A program made the position numbers and the translations under genes. The notes beneath the pieces are model-generated. The model saw only the letters and a list, made by a program, of their open reading frames with translations, was not told where the DNA came from and made no database searches. Below are positions 18,101-27,685 of a stretch of DNA of 37,988 nucleotides, one piece after another (within the stretch, counting starts at the first letter, position 1; every line of letters begins with the position of its first letter). The DNA comes from Oligella urethralis DSM 7531 (GTDB taxonomy: Bacteria; Pseudomonadota; Gammaproteobacteria; Burkholderiales; Burkholderiaceae_B), in NCBI RefSeq assembly GCF_000372065.1, contig NZ_AQVB01000019.1, positions 1 to 37,988 on the forward strand. The letters run 5' to 3'.

Positions 18101-18137
18101 GGGCCTTATTCAAACTGACTAAGGCCCTGATTTTATT
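18101..18137 (+). terminator. Terminator after frmB
   Basis: GGGCCTTA (18101-18108) pairs with TAAGGCCC (18120-18127), followed by TGATTTTATT. It lies between the convergent frmB and apbE-like genes. Confidence 0.7.
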
Positions 18138-18142
18138 CACCA

Positions 18143-19147
18143 CTAAGACAATTCAATCCACTGTCGATCCCGATCTAAAATCCATACCGAGACCTTTGAA
18201 ATCTGCTTTAAGGTGTTCTTAATCGACTCTATTGGCATTATCGAAAAGGCCGTTGCCAAAGCATCTGCTTGAGTTGCGGTTGGAGCAATTACTGTAACAC
18301 TTAAATAGCGCTCATCGGATTGTGAAGTTGCGGGATCAAAGATATGATTAATACTTTTTTCATAGCTTAGATAAGTGCCTCTAGAAGATGAGGTTGCCAT
18401 TGCTTGATTACCGAGTTCAAGCGTTTTTAAAATCAGACTAGCATCAAGCGGATCAGCTATCCCCAAGGACCAAGGTGCTTTGCCCAACGGTAATAAACCA
18501 CGAATTTCACCCATATTGATTAGGGCATGGTCTACTCCTCGTTGTTGCATTAGATCCGTGACTCTATCGGTAATAAAACCCTGAGCAATGCCATTGAGAG
18601 TAATACGCTGTCCCGGTTTTGCTAAGCGAATACGATTAGGCGTTAATTGAATACCGTCCCAACCTAGTAAGTGCCGCACTTCTGTTATTCTTGCCTTTAA
18701 CTCCTCCGGACTGGCCTGAGGATTCTCAATAAGATAATCTCTATAAGTTTCCCAAAGTATCTGAACAGTTGGGTCGAACACTCCGTGAGTTAATCTGACA
18801 TGCTCATCAGCTAAAGACATTAGCCAATAAAAATCATGAGAAAATCCGGAGACTTCACCCTCATTATTTAAGTGGCTAATAACACTATCATCTCGGTATA
18901 AACTAAACAAACGCTCTTGACGCTGAACCTCTTTTAATATGGCCTGAAGCAGGTGACGGGCCTCGTGCTTATCCTCGTGGTAGATTTTTAACTGTGCATC
19001 AGCGCCTAGCGCAATCCCACGCCACTCTAACAATTCCACCTCATTGGAATTAGCAAGTGACACCAGTGGCCATTGTGATAGCGCTACTGTGCTACAAAAC
19101 AAAGCAAGAATTTGTCGTCGCTTGGTCTTAAAAGGTTGCTTCATCAT
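18143..19147 (-). CDS. nosX: ApbE-family FMN transferase (NosX-type) of the nos cluster
   Basis: ApbE/NosX proteins attach FMN covalently to a threonine in exported flavoproteins; in nos clusters the target is NosR. The 334-residue protein starts with a twin-arginine-like signal (KTKRRQILAL, cleaved near SLANS). It shows the family blocks: ERLFSLYRDDSVISHLN near 93, GVFDPTVQILW near 140, LNGIAQGFITDRV near 190, GEIRGLLPLGK near 220, and SVTVIAPTATQADALATAFSI with the magnesium-binding threonine/aspartate region near 290. It is the last gene of nosRZDFYLX, 10 bases after nosL. The NosX assignment rests mainly on position. NosR here has the FMN-binding domain that would be its substrate. Confidence 0.85.
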   Translation of the reverse strand: MMKQPFKTKRRQILALFCSTVALSQWPLVSLANSNEVELLEWRGIALGADAQLKIYHEDKHEARHLLQAILKEVQRQERLFSLYRDDSVISHLNNEGEVSGFSHDFYWLMSLADEHVRLTHGVFDPTVQILWETYRDYLIENPQASPEELKARITEVRHLLGWDGIQLTPNRIRLAKPGQRITLNGIAQGFITDRVTDLMQQRGVDHALINMGEIRGLLPLGKAPWSLGIADPLDASLILKTLELGNQAMATSSSRGTYLSYEKSINHIFDPATSQSDERYLSVTVIAPTATQADALATAFSIMPIESIKNTLKQISKVSVWILDRDRQWIELS

Positions 19148-19157
19148 TTTTCACCAA

Positions 19158-19763
19158 TTAGTGATTATGGTGCGCATCATGGGCAGAATGCTCTGCTTTA
19201 GAACCATGATTATCATGAGCACCTTGTGTGCCATGTCCTGCATGCGATTGTGGAGGTTGCTGGAACACAAAAGACTTTGGCATTTCATCAAAGGTCACCA
19301 CACGTCCACCATGAGTGCTGGAATATTCTTCGGCCTTTGCGCGCTCTTTAAACGGTAAAGCATCTGAGCTACCCATCCCCCCGACAAAAGAACTTTCAAT
19401 CACATAAAAAGCGGTTTTTGCGTCTAGCCATTTTTTGTTTACGCTGTGGTCAGTCCAATCTTCTACATCTGTAGCGTCATTAACGTACATAGCGCTAATA
19501 TTTTTAGCCTCTTCTGGCAATAGACGGAAAGCAAAGAGCTGGTTTACCTCGGTAAACCAAATCGGATCCTCCTGATCTGTCAAGAATAAATGTGCTTTAG
19601 GACCATCGTGCTCAGACAAAAACATATGACAAAAATGCCCTGTTGAGTCATCACTGATTTGTGCAGCAAGAGGTACTTCTACAGACTCTGAACTTGGTTT
19701 ACAAGCAGTCAGGCTAAAACATAATAATAAAGAAGCTCCAATCACTTTAAATGTCATTTTCAT
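19158..19763 (-). CDS. nosL: NosL copper chaperone lipoprotein
   Basis: NosL delivers Cu(I) in the periplasm for assembly of the CuZ site of nitrous oxide reductase. The 201-residue protein has a lipoprotein signal with lipobox LTAC (Cys21). The core shows the NosL pattern: TGHFCHMFLSEHDGPKAHLF near residue 43, a FVGGMGSSDALPF block near 120, and a VVTFDEMP end. A histidine-rich tail (last 25 residues, many His and Gly) probably binds extra metal. I start at the ATG at 19763, with GGAG 8 bases upstream; the TTG at 19766 is too close to it. It lies 18 bases downstream of nosY. Confidence 0.93.
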   Translation of the reverse strand: MKMTFKVIGASLLLCFSLTACKPSSESVEVPLAAQISDDSTGHFCHMFLSEHDGPKAHLFLTDQEDPIWFTEVNQLFAFRLLPEEAKNISAMYVNDATDVEDWTDHSVNKKWLDAKTAFYVIESSFVGGMGSSDALPFKERAKAEEYSSTHGGRVVTFDEMPKSFVFQQPPQSHAGHGTQGAHDNHGSKAEHSAHDAHHNH

Positions 19764-19781
19764 CAAAATTTCTCCGATATG

Positions 19782-20609
19782 TTATAACTGCTTACGATTA
19801 AATACTGCTACAGCAAGAATAAAGGGCACCATTACCCATAAGCTTAAGGCGACATACAAAACACTGACTCGCAAATTCATTTGATCACTCAACCCCGCCA
19901 TTCCTGCAAAAACAGAAATATTTTCAGAGTCCACTAAATTCAGTAAACGGTAAATATCAGCTGGATTAAAGAGTAATATATAGTTCAGCGTATCAGCGGT
20001 AATCGTTTGCTGCGTATCGGCCACCAAAATACCGATCAGTGCGATATCAAAAATCACCACCATAAAGAGCCATACAAAAAGTGCTAAACCAGCAGCAGTG
20101 GCTCGCTCTTTAACCAGCGTACTCAGCAAATAGCCAAGACTTAAAAAACTCGCCCCCAAAAAAATACTTAAAGTAATCATTTTGGAGAAATCTATCCACG
20201 CCTCAGTGCTAGAACCGTAAATAAAATGCAATACGAGTCCGGCAATCCCATAACCCACGACGGTAGCAATCGCTAAAATAGCCACATGCCCAATAAACTT
20301 TCCAGCTAACACGTGCCAACGCGCAACTGGATAACTTAGCAACAAAGACATCGTGCCACGCTCAACCTCACCAACAATGGCGTCATAACTAAGCAATAAG
20401 GCAATCAGTGGAATTAAAAATATCGATAGACTGGACAAACTCACCAACGTCACGGTTAAAGGATCAACCTTGACCGTACCAGTCGGAGCTGTACCCAATA
20501 AACCAAGCACCAAAGCAAACACCACTAACAATAAAGTGGTTGCCAATACCCAGCGATTTCTTAAACCGTCACGGATTTCTTTTAGACTGATAGACAGGAT
20601 TTGCCTCAT
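19782..20609 (-). CDS. nosY: NosY ABC transporter permease
   Basis: The 275-residue membrane protein has six predicted helices and the ABC-2-type permease start (ILSISLKEIRDGLRNRW). Other typical stretches are DAIVGEVERGTMSLLLSYPV and GKFIGHVAILA. With NosF and NosD it forms the NosDFY transporter that provides sulfur and energy for CuZ maturation on periplasmic NosZ. The ATG overlaps the nosF stop as ATGA, so the two subunits are coupled in translation. Confidence 0.93.
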   Translation of the reverse strand: MRQILSISLKEIRDGLRNRWVLATTLLLVVFALVLGLLGTAPTGTVKVDPLTVTLVSLSSLSIFLIPLIALLLSYDAIVGEVERGTMSLLLSYPVARWHVLAGKFIGHVAILAIATVVGYGIAGLVLHFIYGSSTEAWIDFSKMITLSIFLGASFLSLGYLLSTLVKERATAAGLALFVWLFMVVIFDIALIGILVADTQQTITADTLNYILLFNPADIYRLLNLVDSENISVFAGMAGLSDQMNLRVSVLYVALSLWVMVPFILAVAVFNRKQL

Positions 20610-21508
20610 ACATCCTCTCTTCTTAAATAATGAGCATAGATTTCATCTAAACTCGGCGCATATGTATTCACATCCAAAACGTGGGGATTTTGTACTAGCG
20701 TACTGAGCAATGACATTTTTTCATTTTGTTCACAATTGAATCGATAAATATTAGCATCAATTCTCTGCCACTCGTGCCCCGTATCCGGTGGATTGTCTGT
20801 GACGGTTTTTATCTGAATACGATAGCTCAATCCACTGTCACTGCGTAAACTATCTAAACTACCATCAGCGACCTTAAGCCCTTGATTCATCACCACTACT
20901 CTATCAACATTACCTTCAAGCTCAGTCAAAGCGTGAGTGCATAATAAAATCGTTGCACCACGTTCACGAAGCTCACGAATGATGTCGTAAAATTGTTGTC
21001 GTGATGCCGGATCTAAACCTGTAGTCGGTTCATCAAATAATAAAATTTTAGGATCACCTAAAAGCGCCTGAGCCAAAGCCAAACGCTGTTTCATACCTTT
21101 AGAGTAAGTATTAACTCGTTGTTTAGCGGCATTAGCGATCCCGACTTTTGCCAATAACTCAGGATAAGACCTATCCTTGATTTGTTTTAGTTCAGCATAA
21201 AAATCTAGTGTTTCCCTGCCAGTCAAATTCGGGTACAAAGACACGACTTCGGGTAAGTAACCTATATCAAAGCGTAGCTTGACTGATTGACGAGCGGAAG
21301 CTTGGCGTCCGAGTAAGCGCACCTCCCCCTTGCTCGGACTAATTAGTCCCAGGATCAACTTCATTACCGTACTTTTACCAGCGCCGTTATGTCCAGCCAA
21401 AGCAACGCACTCACCTTCGTGTAAAACCATATCCAGAGAATGAATAACTGTCCGTTTACCGTAAGTCATTTCGACCTGTTCAAGACAAACCAACTCATTT
21501 GCGCTCAT
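20606..21508 (-). CDS. nosF: NosF ABC transporter ATPase
   Basis: The 300-residue nucleotide-binding subunit of NosDFY has Walker A GHNGAGKST near residue 39, signature YSKGMKQRLALAQ near 128, Walker B ILLFDEPTTGLD near 150, and the switch histidine in LLCTHALTE. I start at the ATG at 21508 because GGAG lies 7 bases upstream; the frame reaches 21532 but without such a site. The start overlaps the nosD end by 14 bases. A C-terminal domain of about 80 residues follows the ATPase core, as is normal for NosF. Confidence 0.94.
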   Translation of the reverse strand: MSANELVCLEQVEMTYGKRTVIHSLDMVLHEGECVALAGHNGAGKSTVMKLILGLISPSKGEVRLLGRQASARQSVKLRFDIGYLPEVVSLYPNLTGRETLDFYAELKQIKDRSYPELLAKVGIANAAKQRVNTYSKGMKQRLALAQALLGDPKILLFDEPTTGLDPASRQQFYDIIRELRERGATILLCTHALTELEGNVDRVVVMNQGLKVADGSLDSLRSDSGLSYRIQIKTVTDNPPDTGHEWQRIDANIYRFNCEQNEKMSLLSTLVQNPHVLDVNTYAPSLDEIYAHYLRREDV

Positions 21509-22802
21509 CCAACAACTCCTGTAGTTTTTCATAAGTCTGGGTTTGCGGCATCCGCATAATCGGTGAGCTATCCATCAGACCACCTGGTAATAAAGCAGGA
21601 AACTGTGATTGCGCCCAACGCACGACAGCGACAGCCGGACTATTTAATAAAATGCGGCTGCTGGGTGCCCGCCAAATGACTTGATCAATAATGTCATTAG
21701 GTCGATAGGCTGTATCCGAAATCCCATCGCCATCCAAATCAAAACCACTATGATCGCTCCAGTAGTTACCCCTGCCCTCATAAGCCCAGTCCTCATAACG
21801 AGTACCTACATACTTGACCTGAGTCTGGTTGTAAACAAAGGCATTATTAAAAATGACATTACCTTGAGCAGCGCCCGTATAATGAACACCAATCTCACAT
21901 TGTTCAAAATAATTATCTGTGATTTTATTGATATTGGCGTTATAGAAATAAACGCATTTCTCGGCTTTATGAACTGCATTAGCTATTACCGTAGAGTGAT
22001 TGGCGTAGTTCATCATCACACCCTGATCTCTACTATTAATTGATATATTGCGCAATACTTGGATGCGATCTGAAAACATAATCGCATAACCAATATCATT
22101 ATCTAAAGATATATTGTCCGACACCTCACTGTCATTGGTGTACATATAATGCACCCCATAACGTAAATTTCTAAAGGTATTACCGGAAAAGACATTTTCC
22201 CTACTCGTGTTAGAGAAAATGCCATCACGACCATTGAGAATGTCATTTTTTAAAACTTGACTGCCAGGAGAGTTCCAGACCGTCACCCCATTACCACGTT
22301 CTGACATACGTAATTTATTATTGCCGACGATATAATTTTCCCGGACCACCACATTATGCGGCCCCCAAAGATAAACGCCGACCAAATTGTCCAACACGCG
22401 ATTTTTTTCAATTAAAGCTCGGTGCGCTGTTTTATCCAGGAAAATGCCGGCATCCATCTGCGATAAACTCTGACCAGAATTCATGACCGTTAAAGAACGT
22501 ACCGTCACGTCTTCACTTTTAATCCAGAGAGTACGTCCTTCACGAGCTCCCTTAAGCACCGCGCTATGATCATCGGGGCCAATGAGTTTGAGATTGTTAA
22601 CATCAACAACAAACTGCCCTTCATATTGACCTGACTCAAGCTGAATCGTATCACCTGACTGTGCAGCGTTCAGGACGGCTTGTAAATCATCACCTTCCTG
22701 AACAACATGCACATCACTGTGGGCTGCTGAGTGCAGCATCAACGCACCAAACAACCCACTAGATGCTAGACTTATAAGACGTTGCCATCTAAATAAAGTC
22801 AT
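21495..22802 (-). CDS. nosD: NosD periplasmic maturation protein
   Basis: The 435-residue periplasmic protein has a signal peptide (cleaved near HSAAHS) and a right-handed parallel beta-helix made of about ten short repeats rich in N, G and V, such as NSPGSQVLKNDILNGRDGIF and ENVFSGNTFRNLRYGVHYMY. NosD docks on the NosFY transporter and works with NosL on copper-sulfide centre assembly in NosZ. It starts 10 bases after the nosZ stop. The ATG at 22802 is preferred over a GTG two codons upstream. Confidence 0.94.
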   Translation of the reverse strand: MTLFRWQRLISLASSGLFGALMLHSAAHSDVHVVQEGDDLQAVLNAAQSGDTIQLESGQYEGQFVVDVNNLKLIGPDDHSAVLKGAREGRTLWIKSEDVTVRSLTVMNSGQSLSQMDAGIFLDKTAHRALIEKNRVLDNLVGVYLWGPHNVVVRENYIVGNNKLRMSERGNGVTVWNSPGSQVLKNDILNGRDGIFSNTSRENVFSGNTFRNLRYGVHYMYTNDSEVSDNISLDNDIGYAIMFSDRIQVLRNISINSRDQGVMMNYANHSTVIANAVHKAEKCVYFYNANINKITDNYFEQCEIGVHYTGAAQGNVIFNNAFVYNQTQVKYVGTRYEDWAYEGRGNYWSDHSGFDLDGDGISDTAYRPNDIIDQVIWRAPSSRILLNSPAVAVVRWAQSQFPALLPGGLMDSSPIMRMPQTQTYEKLQELLDERK

Positions 22803-22812
22803 AGACACTCAA

Positions 22813-24750
22813 TTACACCTTTTTAGGGTGAACCAACATCTGACCAGACATCTCCATATGTAATGCATGGCAGAACCACTGGCAGTAGTACCACTGTACG
22901 CCAGGACGTGAGGCTTTAAAAGTTACTGAAGCAGTTTGACCCGGAGAAACCTCCATCGCAATACCATGACCTTCTAACGTAAAGCCGTGAGTCAAGTCTT
23001 CAATTACTTCCACGTTACTGACATACACAGTGACTTCATCACCTTGATTTACTTCAAACTGGCTTAAACCAAACTGAGGTGCAGTCGCCGTCATATAAAC
23101 ACGCACTTTATCACCATCTCTAATGACTGTGTTAGCTGTATCTAAATCAACACCATCGGCCTTGGCTTGTTGTCTTGCAGTTTCCCATTGCGGGTCATCG
23201 CGATCCCAGATATTTTTCGGATTAACGACGGAACGATGTACTAAAAGCATATCGTGCGGTTCAGCAAAACTTGGTACGTCAGCGACTAATTTCATCTCAT
23301 CACCCGAAATATCAATTAACTGATCGTTTTCAGGCTTTAATGGACCAACGTTAAGAAATCGGTCTTTAGAGAATTTATTCAGAGAAACTAACCACTTACC
23401 ATCAGCATCTTTCGTCTCACCCATGGTTGAGTGATTATGACCTGGCTGGTAGTGAACATCAAGTTTCTGAATAATTGGGTCAACATCTTCACCCTCGTAC
23501 TGACGTCTCGCTAAATCGATATTCCATTTCACTAATTGGCTATCAATAAAGAGTGTAGTGTAAGCATTACCACGACCATCGAAGGCAGTGTGTAGAGGAC
23601 CTAAACCTAACTGAGGCTCAGCCACCACACAATCACGCGGTTCGATCTTGTCATCAAACAAATCATCCAATCTGCGCACGTCAATTAAAGTGACAGTTGG
23701 GGAGACCTTACCATTAAGAGCAATGTGAATACCATCAGGAGCAGCGTTACAACCGTGCGGAGAGTTAGGGATCGGAATATAACGAGTGTATGGCGAACCA
23801 TGACGTCCATCAACCATCTTCACGCCGTTTAGTTCCTCATAATCACCTTTTTCAATCGCTTCTTCAATACGCTTAATATTAAAGACCACTACCCAGTCTT
23901 GCTCATTAGCAGAAGAACCTGCTAAATTAAGTGCTTGCTCAGAGTTATAACAAGTAGCAAAGGAGTATTTACCTTGGTAATCCGCATCACCGTTATCAAG
24001 GTTACCGTCAACCTTGACCTGCCATGCAATTTCCATGGTTTCACCGTCAACCGCAGTATAGACAGCAAAGAAATTCTCTTTTGGATTATCCATCACAGTA
24101 CCATCATTAGGCAGCGGGATAATATGTTCACCATTACAAAATACGTAACCAGTCTTAGGATAACGCTGTGGACGTAAACCGTGAACTGCTGCAACGTTAG
24201 GTAACTCAACAATCTTGTCGGTTTTCATTACATCACAGCGAATACGAGCAATACGGTTATTGGCCTTATCATTAATGTAAACATAACGACCGTCATAGGT
24301 TTGATCAGTGAAGGACATATGCGGGTGATGCGCGTCACCGTTAGGCAAGCAACGTAAGTTCTGATCTTCCAAGAACTGGCGAGTTTGTGGCGTAATATTC
24401 CCATTAAGTATCTCTAGGCTCTCATTGGTACGCCCCCAACCGGTAGCACTACACATATTAAAAACTGGGATACGCATAAGCTCACGCATAGAAGGTAAGC
24501 CTAGAATACGGATTTCACCAGACTGACCACCTGAGTTAAAGGCGTAGTACTCGTCCAATTCACCAGGACCTACATGATTATCCAAACCACCTTCAGCACC
24601 TTTAGCTTGAGCATGGGCGTTCTTAGCGCCAAAGACTTTAGGCAATCCGACGCCACCCGCAAAACCGGCAGCACCGGTAGCTGCTGCCGCACCTAAAAAG
24701 CGACGGCGCTTCATTTCAAGAATTGGCTTCTTGTCTGCATTATCTTTCAT
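22813..24750 (-). CDS. nosZ: Nitrous oxide reductase NosZ (clade I, Tat-exported)
   Basis: NosZ reduces N2O to N2 in the periplasm. The 645-residue precursor carries a twin-arginine signal ([14 protein letters not shown]), which marks clade I (typical) enzymes. The seven-bladed propeller supplies the CuZ histidines in [51 protein letters not shown] and AEPHDMLL. The C-terminal cupredoxin domain supplies CuA: Cys623, Trp625, Cys627, His631 and Met634 in [15 protein letters not shown] start at the ATG at 24750, preceded by GAGG 6 bases upstream; an ATG four codons earlier overlaps that site. All copper ligands I can recognise are present, so the enzyme should be active. Confidence 0.98.
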   Translation of the reverse strand: MKDNADKKPILEMKRRRFLGAAAATGAAGFAGGVGLPKVFGAKNAHAQAKGAEGGLDNHVGPGELDEYYAFNSGGQSGEIRILGLPSMRELMRIPVFNMCSATGWGRTNESLEILNGNITPQTRQFLEDQNLRCLPNGDAHHPHMSFTDQTYDGRYVYINDKANNRIARIRCDVMKTDKIVELPNVAAVHGLRPQRYPKTGYVFCNGEHIIPLPNDGTVMDNPKENFFAVYTAVDGETMEIAWQVKVDGNLDNGDADYQGKYSFATCYNSEQALNLAGSSANEQDWVVVFNIKRIEEAIEKGDYEELNGVKMVDGRHGSPYTRYIPIPNSPHGCNAAPDGIHIALNGKVSPTVTLIDVRRLDDLFDDKIEPRDCVVAEPQLGLGPLHTAFDGRGNAYTTLFIDSQLVKWNIDLARRQYEGEDVDPIIQKLDVHYQPGHNHSTMGETKDADGKWLVSLNKFSKDRFLNVGPLKPENDQLIDISGDEMKLVADVPSFAEPHDMLLVHRSVVNPKNIWDRDDPQWETARQQAKADGVDLDTANTVIRDGDKVRVYMTATAPQFGLSQFEVNQGDEVTVYVSNVEVIEDLTHGFTLEGHGIAMEVSPGQTASVTFKASRPGVQWYYCQWFCHALHMEMSGQMLVHPKKV

Positions 24751-24814
24751 AGTAAACCTCATGGATTATTGTGCTTTTTCAAGCACGATGACTCAGAATA
24801 AATAGAACACCAAA

Positions 24815-27226
24815 CTATCTACCCTCTTTCTGCTTCTTGGGCTTTGCTTCAAAAGCAGTGGCATTAGGCATAAAGCGTAATACCTCTTCTGTAAACACCG
24901 GCTCCGGACTCGCTTTCGCACCAGGTGATGGACGACGACGTTTAGCCGAACGTTGAATTAATTCAGGACATTTTTTCTCATGTAAATACAACATCTGACA
25001 ATGTAAGCACTGGATACACTCATTAGGTTCAATAGGACCTTCCGGTGTAATCGCATCAACCGGACACTCCACCGCACAACGCTGACATGGGTCACCACAC
25101 ATTTTGTAACGGCGTAACCAGTCAAAAATTCGTAACCTAGCAGGAATCGCTAAGCCGGCACCAAGGGCACATAAATAGCGGCAATAAAAGCGTTCAATAA
25201 ATAGACCTGCAACAAGTAATAACACTGCAAAAGTAACAAACGGCCAACTGCGCAAGAACTTCAAGATAATTGCCGTCTTAAATGGTTCAACTTCAGCCAA
25301 TTTCTCGGCAAATGCCAGGCCATATAAAGAGAAGCCGAATAAAGCAATAAAAATGACGTATTTAATTGCAGCCGCCCGATGATGAATAGCATAAGGCACC
25401 TTGATCTGTTTAATGCCCAGCTTTTTAGCTACTTTATTCAATAGTTCCTGTAAGGAGCCAAAGGGACATAACCAGCCGCAGAATGCACCACGATTCCAGA
25501 AGATCATAGAGATCGCTGTGGCACACCAGAGAATAAAGACAACGGGATCCATCAGGAAGTATTCCCAATTAAACTCTGTCCGCAGTGAGGTGGTAAAGGT
25601 TAAGACGTTGACTACTGATAATTGTGCATTGGCGTACCAGCCGATATAAAACAGACTAAATAGTAAGAAAGCAGTGCGGAAGTAATTGTATAGCTTCTCG
25701 TGACGCGCCAAGGCATGCTGGAAGAAGAATACAAAGCCAAGCAATATCAGTGCAATAACAACCACGATAATCTGTGGCAATTTAGTTTTCCAAATAATCT
25801 GCCATAACGGTACGTCGTCCGCAAACATTTGCGCATGATCAGTGACTTGGTGATCAACAGGTCCAGCCGTTTCGGCTTGAGAAGGCGTCGCTACAGCTGC
25901 AGCGATGTCTGTCACCACCGGTGCAGAAGGATCATCCATGGTATAAATTTCTGGCAAATGATAATTTAGCTCGACTGGAATGAAAATTTTCTCATGCACG
26001 GTGATTTCACGCTGAACTAACAACTGCAGACGCCAAGGTTCAACCGGATTAAAGAAATCATAATCCTCAGATACAAAAAATAAACCAACTTCTTTAAAGC
26101 GAGGCGACCCCTCAGCCATCACATCATAAAGTCGCTTATGTTCCAAGTCGGTAAAACGGAAACTATGTTCGCCCTGAATAATATCGAAACGGTCAAAAAT
26201 GCCACCGCGCACATAACCTGAGCCTTTAAAAGAATAAATGCCATTACCGGCAATCAGGATCGCTTGCTGTCCTTCCTTTAGGCGAGACTGCATATAGTCA
26301 AACTCAGCCTCTCCTAAAAGACTACGACCAATGGATGGCACAGACACCACCGCCGCATACAAATCAATAAACTCAGCGTCAGGGTCCCCACCTATTTCTT
26401 TACGCCCAGCCCCGGGACGACCAGAGTCTATGAAGCGTTGATTAATCTCACCAACGTTGATGTTTAGATTAGCAACAGCGCCCTCTTCTAATAAAACATC
26501 CCAAGACTTTATCTCCAACAGGTCTTGATTAATTACTTTAGGTGTCGCCTTAGTGTCAGTCTCAGCTCTTGCTACGGTATCGGCAACGGGAGAGACCGCA
26601 TCTGGTGACATACCAATTTGATACGCTTGCCCCATAATTCTGGATGAACGCAAAATACTGTCACCAATAACCATCAATGTCACCGTAGCACCACTAATCA
26701 TATCGACTGGTGGCGGCGCGCCGACCGGTAATGGGTTTTTAATTAAGTTCATACCAATGTAGCCGTTAATGAAATCGACCATCTTGGTTTCAGGAATACC
26801 AATTAAAACAATTGGTTCGTGGTGTTCAACTAATTTAGCACCGACAATCTTACCCTCATTATCCAATGCCACTAAGGTATCAATAGGCTTACTAGAATAA
26901 CCACGCGTGTTCACAATATCCGTGGTCAGAAATACATAGCCCACAGCCTCCTGGCCTTTAAATACCTGAGCATAGGGCGGATTACCCTGAACGGCACCAT
27001 AACCATCAGCGTCAGGAAACACCTCAGAAGCTTGAACCGTAGCGAGAAACTCACCCAAGCGCGAGTTAGCCACAGCAGCTGAGCTAAAGAACATACAGCA
27101 AACAATGAGCATAAAGCTCAGCAGAAATGGTAGAAAGGATTTAGAAAAGGGGCATGCTAAGCACTCTAACTGAGTTGACCCAGAACTATCTGAAGGATTT
27201 ACTGGTATATTTTGTCGATATAGCAA
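24815..27226 (-). CDS. nosR: NosR flavo-iron-sulfur membrane protein
   Basis: NosR feeds electrons to NosZ and is needed for nos expression. The 803-residue protein has a membrane-directing N-terminus, a periplasmic FMN-binding domain (VGYVFLTTDIV near 80, then GATVTLMVIGDSILRSSR with the flavinylation-type threonine near 187), several membrane helices, and two transmembrane cysteine motifs (CGWLCPFGSLQELL and CRYLCALGAG). The end holds two [4Fe-4S] ferredoxin motifs (CGDPCQRCAVECPVDAI and CIQCLHCQMLYLHEKKCP). I start at the TTG at 27226 because AAGGAG lies 6 bases upstream; no ATG has comparable support. The N-terminus before the hydrophobic segment is then about 30 residues longer than usual. 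It is first in nosRZDFYLX, with a perfect FNR-type box about 155 bases upstream. Confidence 0.95.
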   Translation of the reverse strand: MLYRQNIPVNPSDSSGSTQLECLACPFSKSFLPFLLSFMLIVCCMFFSSAAVANSRLGEFLATVQASEVFPDADGYGAVQGNPPYAQVFKGQEAVGYVFLTTDIVNTRGYSSKPIDTLVALDNEGKIVGAKLVEHHEPIVLIGIPETKMVDFINGYIGMNLIKNPLPVGAPPPVDMISGATVTLMVIGDSILRSSRIMGQAYQIGMSPDAVSPVADTVARAETDTKATPKVINQDLLEIKSWDVLLEEGAVANLNINVGEINQRFIDSGRPGAGRKEIGGDPDAEFIDLYAAVVSVPSIGRSLLGEAEFDYMQSRLKEGQQAILIAGNGIYSFKGSGYVRGGIFDRFDIIQGEHSFRFTDLEHKRLYDVMAEGSPRFKEVGLFFVSEDYDFFNPVEPWRLQLLVQREITVHEKIFIPVELNYHLPEIYTMDDPSAPVVTDIAAAVATPSQAETAGPVDHQVTDHAQMFADDVPLWQIIWKTKLPQIIVVVIALILLGFVFFFQHALARHEKLYNYFRTAFLLFSLFYIGWYANAQLSVVNVLTFTTSLRTEFNWEYFLMDPVVFILWCATAISMIFWNRGAFCGWLCPFGSLQELLNKVAKKLGIKQIKVPYAIHHRAAAIKYVIFIALFGFSLYGLAFAEKLAEVEPFKTAIILKFLRSWPFVTFAVLLLVAGLFIERFYCRYLCALGAGLAIPARLRIFDWLRRYKMCGDPCQRCAVECPVDAITPEGPIEPNECIQCLHCQMLYLHEKKCPELIQRSAKRRRPSPGAKASPEPVFTEEVLRFMPNATAFEAKPKKQKEGR

Positions 27227-27303
27227 GATATTCTCCTTAGCTTTTCCTCTACCTACAGCCAAGAAAAGCTCTCTTAAGCTTTAATTTTTAACTTGAAAAA
27301 TAT

Positions 27304-27320
27304 ATGTATTTTAAATACAT
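27304..27320. repeat. Palindrome in the nosR leader
   Basis: ATGTATT (27304-27310) and AATACAT (27314-27320) form a perfect inverted repeat with a 3-base centre, between the FNR-type box and the nosR start. It could be an operator or a weak RNA stem; no regulator is recognised. Confidence 0.35.
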
Positions 27321-27379
27321 CTTTTGTAATGAATATTAACATGAAACTTCGCTAGCATTTAATCACTTATTGACAATTT

Positions 27380-27393
27380 TTGATTTTAATCAA
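27380..27393. promoter_or_regulatory. FNR/DNR-type box upstream of nosR
   Basis: TTGATTTTAATCAA is an exact match to the FNR/DNR/NNR consensus TTGAT-N4-ATCAA. It lies about 155 bases before the nosR start, so it fits an anaerobic activator acting at a nosR promoter near 27345, although the -10 there is weak. It is also only about 60 bases upstream of the divergent glycine-riboswitch promoter. Confidence 0.8.
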
Positions 27394-27446
27394 AATCTTT
27401 AATGAACTATTACACTTATTAATAAGATAACTAGGGCAAATCTTAA

Positions 27447-27474
27447 TTTACATTCATGCTTTCTAGCGTATAAT
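27447..27474 (+). promoter_or_regulatory. Promoter of the glycine riboswitch transcript
   Basis: TTTACA (27447-27452) and a perfect TATAAT (27469-27474) are 16 bases apart. Transcription would begin near 27481, exactly where the riboswitch fold begins. Confidence 0.75.
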
Positions 27475-27478
27475 CATG

Positions 27479-27653
27479 CTCTGTCGCAGGAGAGAGGTTT
27501 TCTACACCCGCCGAAGGCGCAAACTCCCATAAACGCTCAGGCTCATGTACTGCACATCGCAATTATCCGCCAACTGGAGAGTGGTTAGATGACTAACCCA
27601 CCGAAGGAGCAAGTAGCCTTAGCTATCAAAACTCTCAGGTACCAAGAACAGAG
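27479..27653 (+). ncRNA. Tandem glycine riboswitch
   Basis: Two glycine aptamers lie in a row. The first shows GGAGAG (27489-27494), CCGCCGAAGGCGCAA (27508-27522) and CTCAGGC (27536-27542). The second shows CTGGAGAG (27574-27581), CCACCGAAGGAGCAA (27598-27612) and ACTCTCAGGT (27631-27640). CTCTGT at 27479-27484 can pair with ACAGAG at 27648-27653 to close the whole unit, as expected when the leader forms the kink-turn with the linker. Only about 32 bases separate it from the start of the TRIC-type gene, and no terminator stem is apparent, so control is probably at translation initiation. Confidence 0.93.
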
Positions 27654-27685
27654 GGAGTGGCATCACAATCTAGTAGGTCTTGCCG

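Noticed and set aside
19044-19358. 104-codon plus-strand frame across the nosX/nosL junction
   Set aside because: It is antisense to the histidine-rich end of nosL and the signal region of nosX, and its composition is that of a shadow frame.
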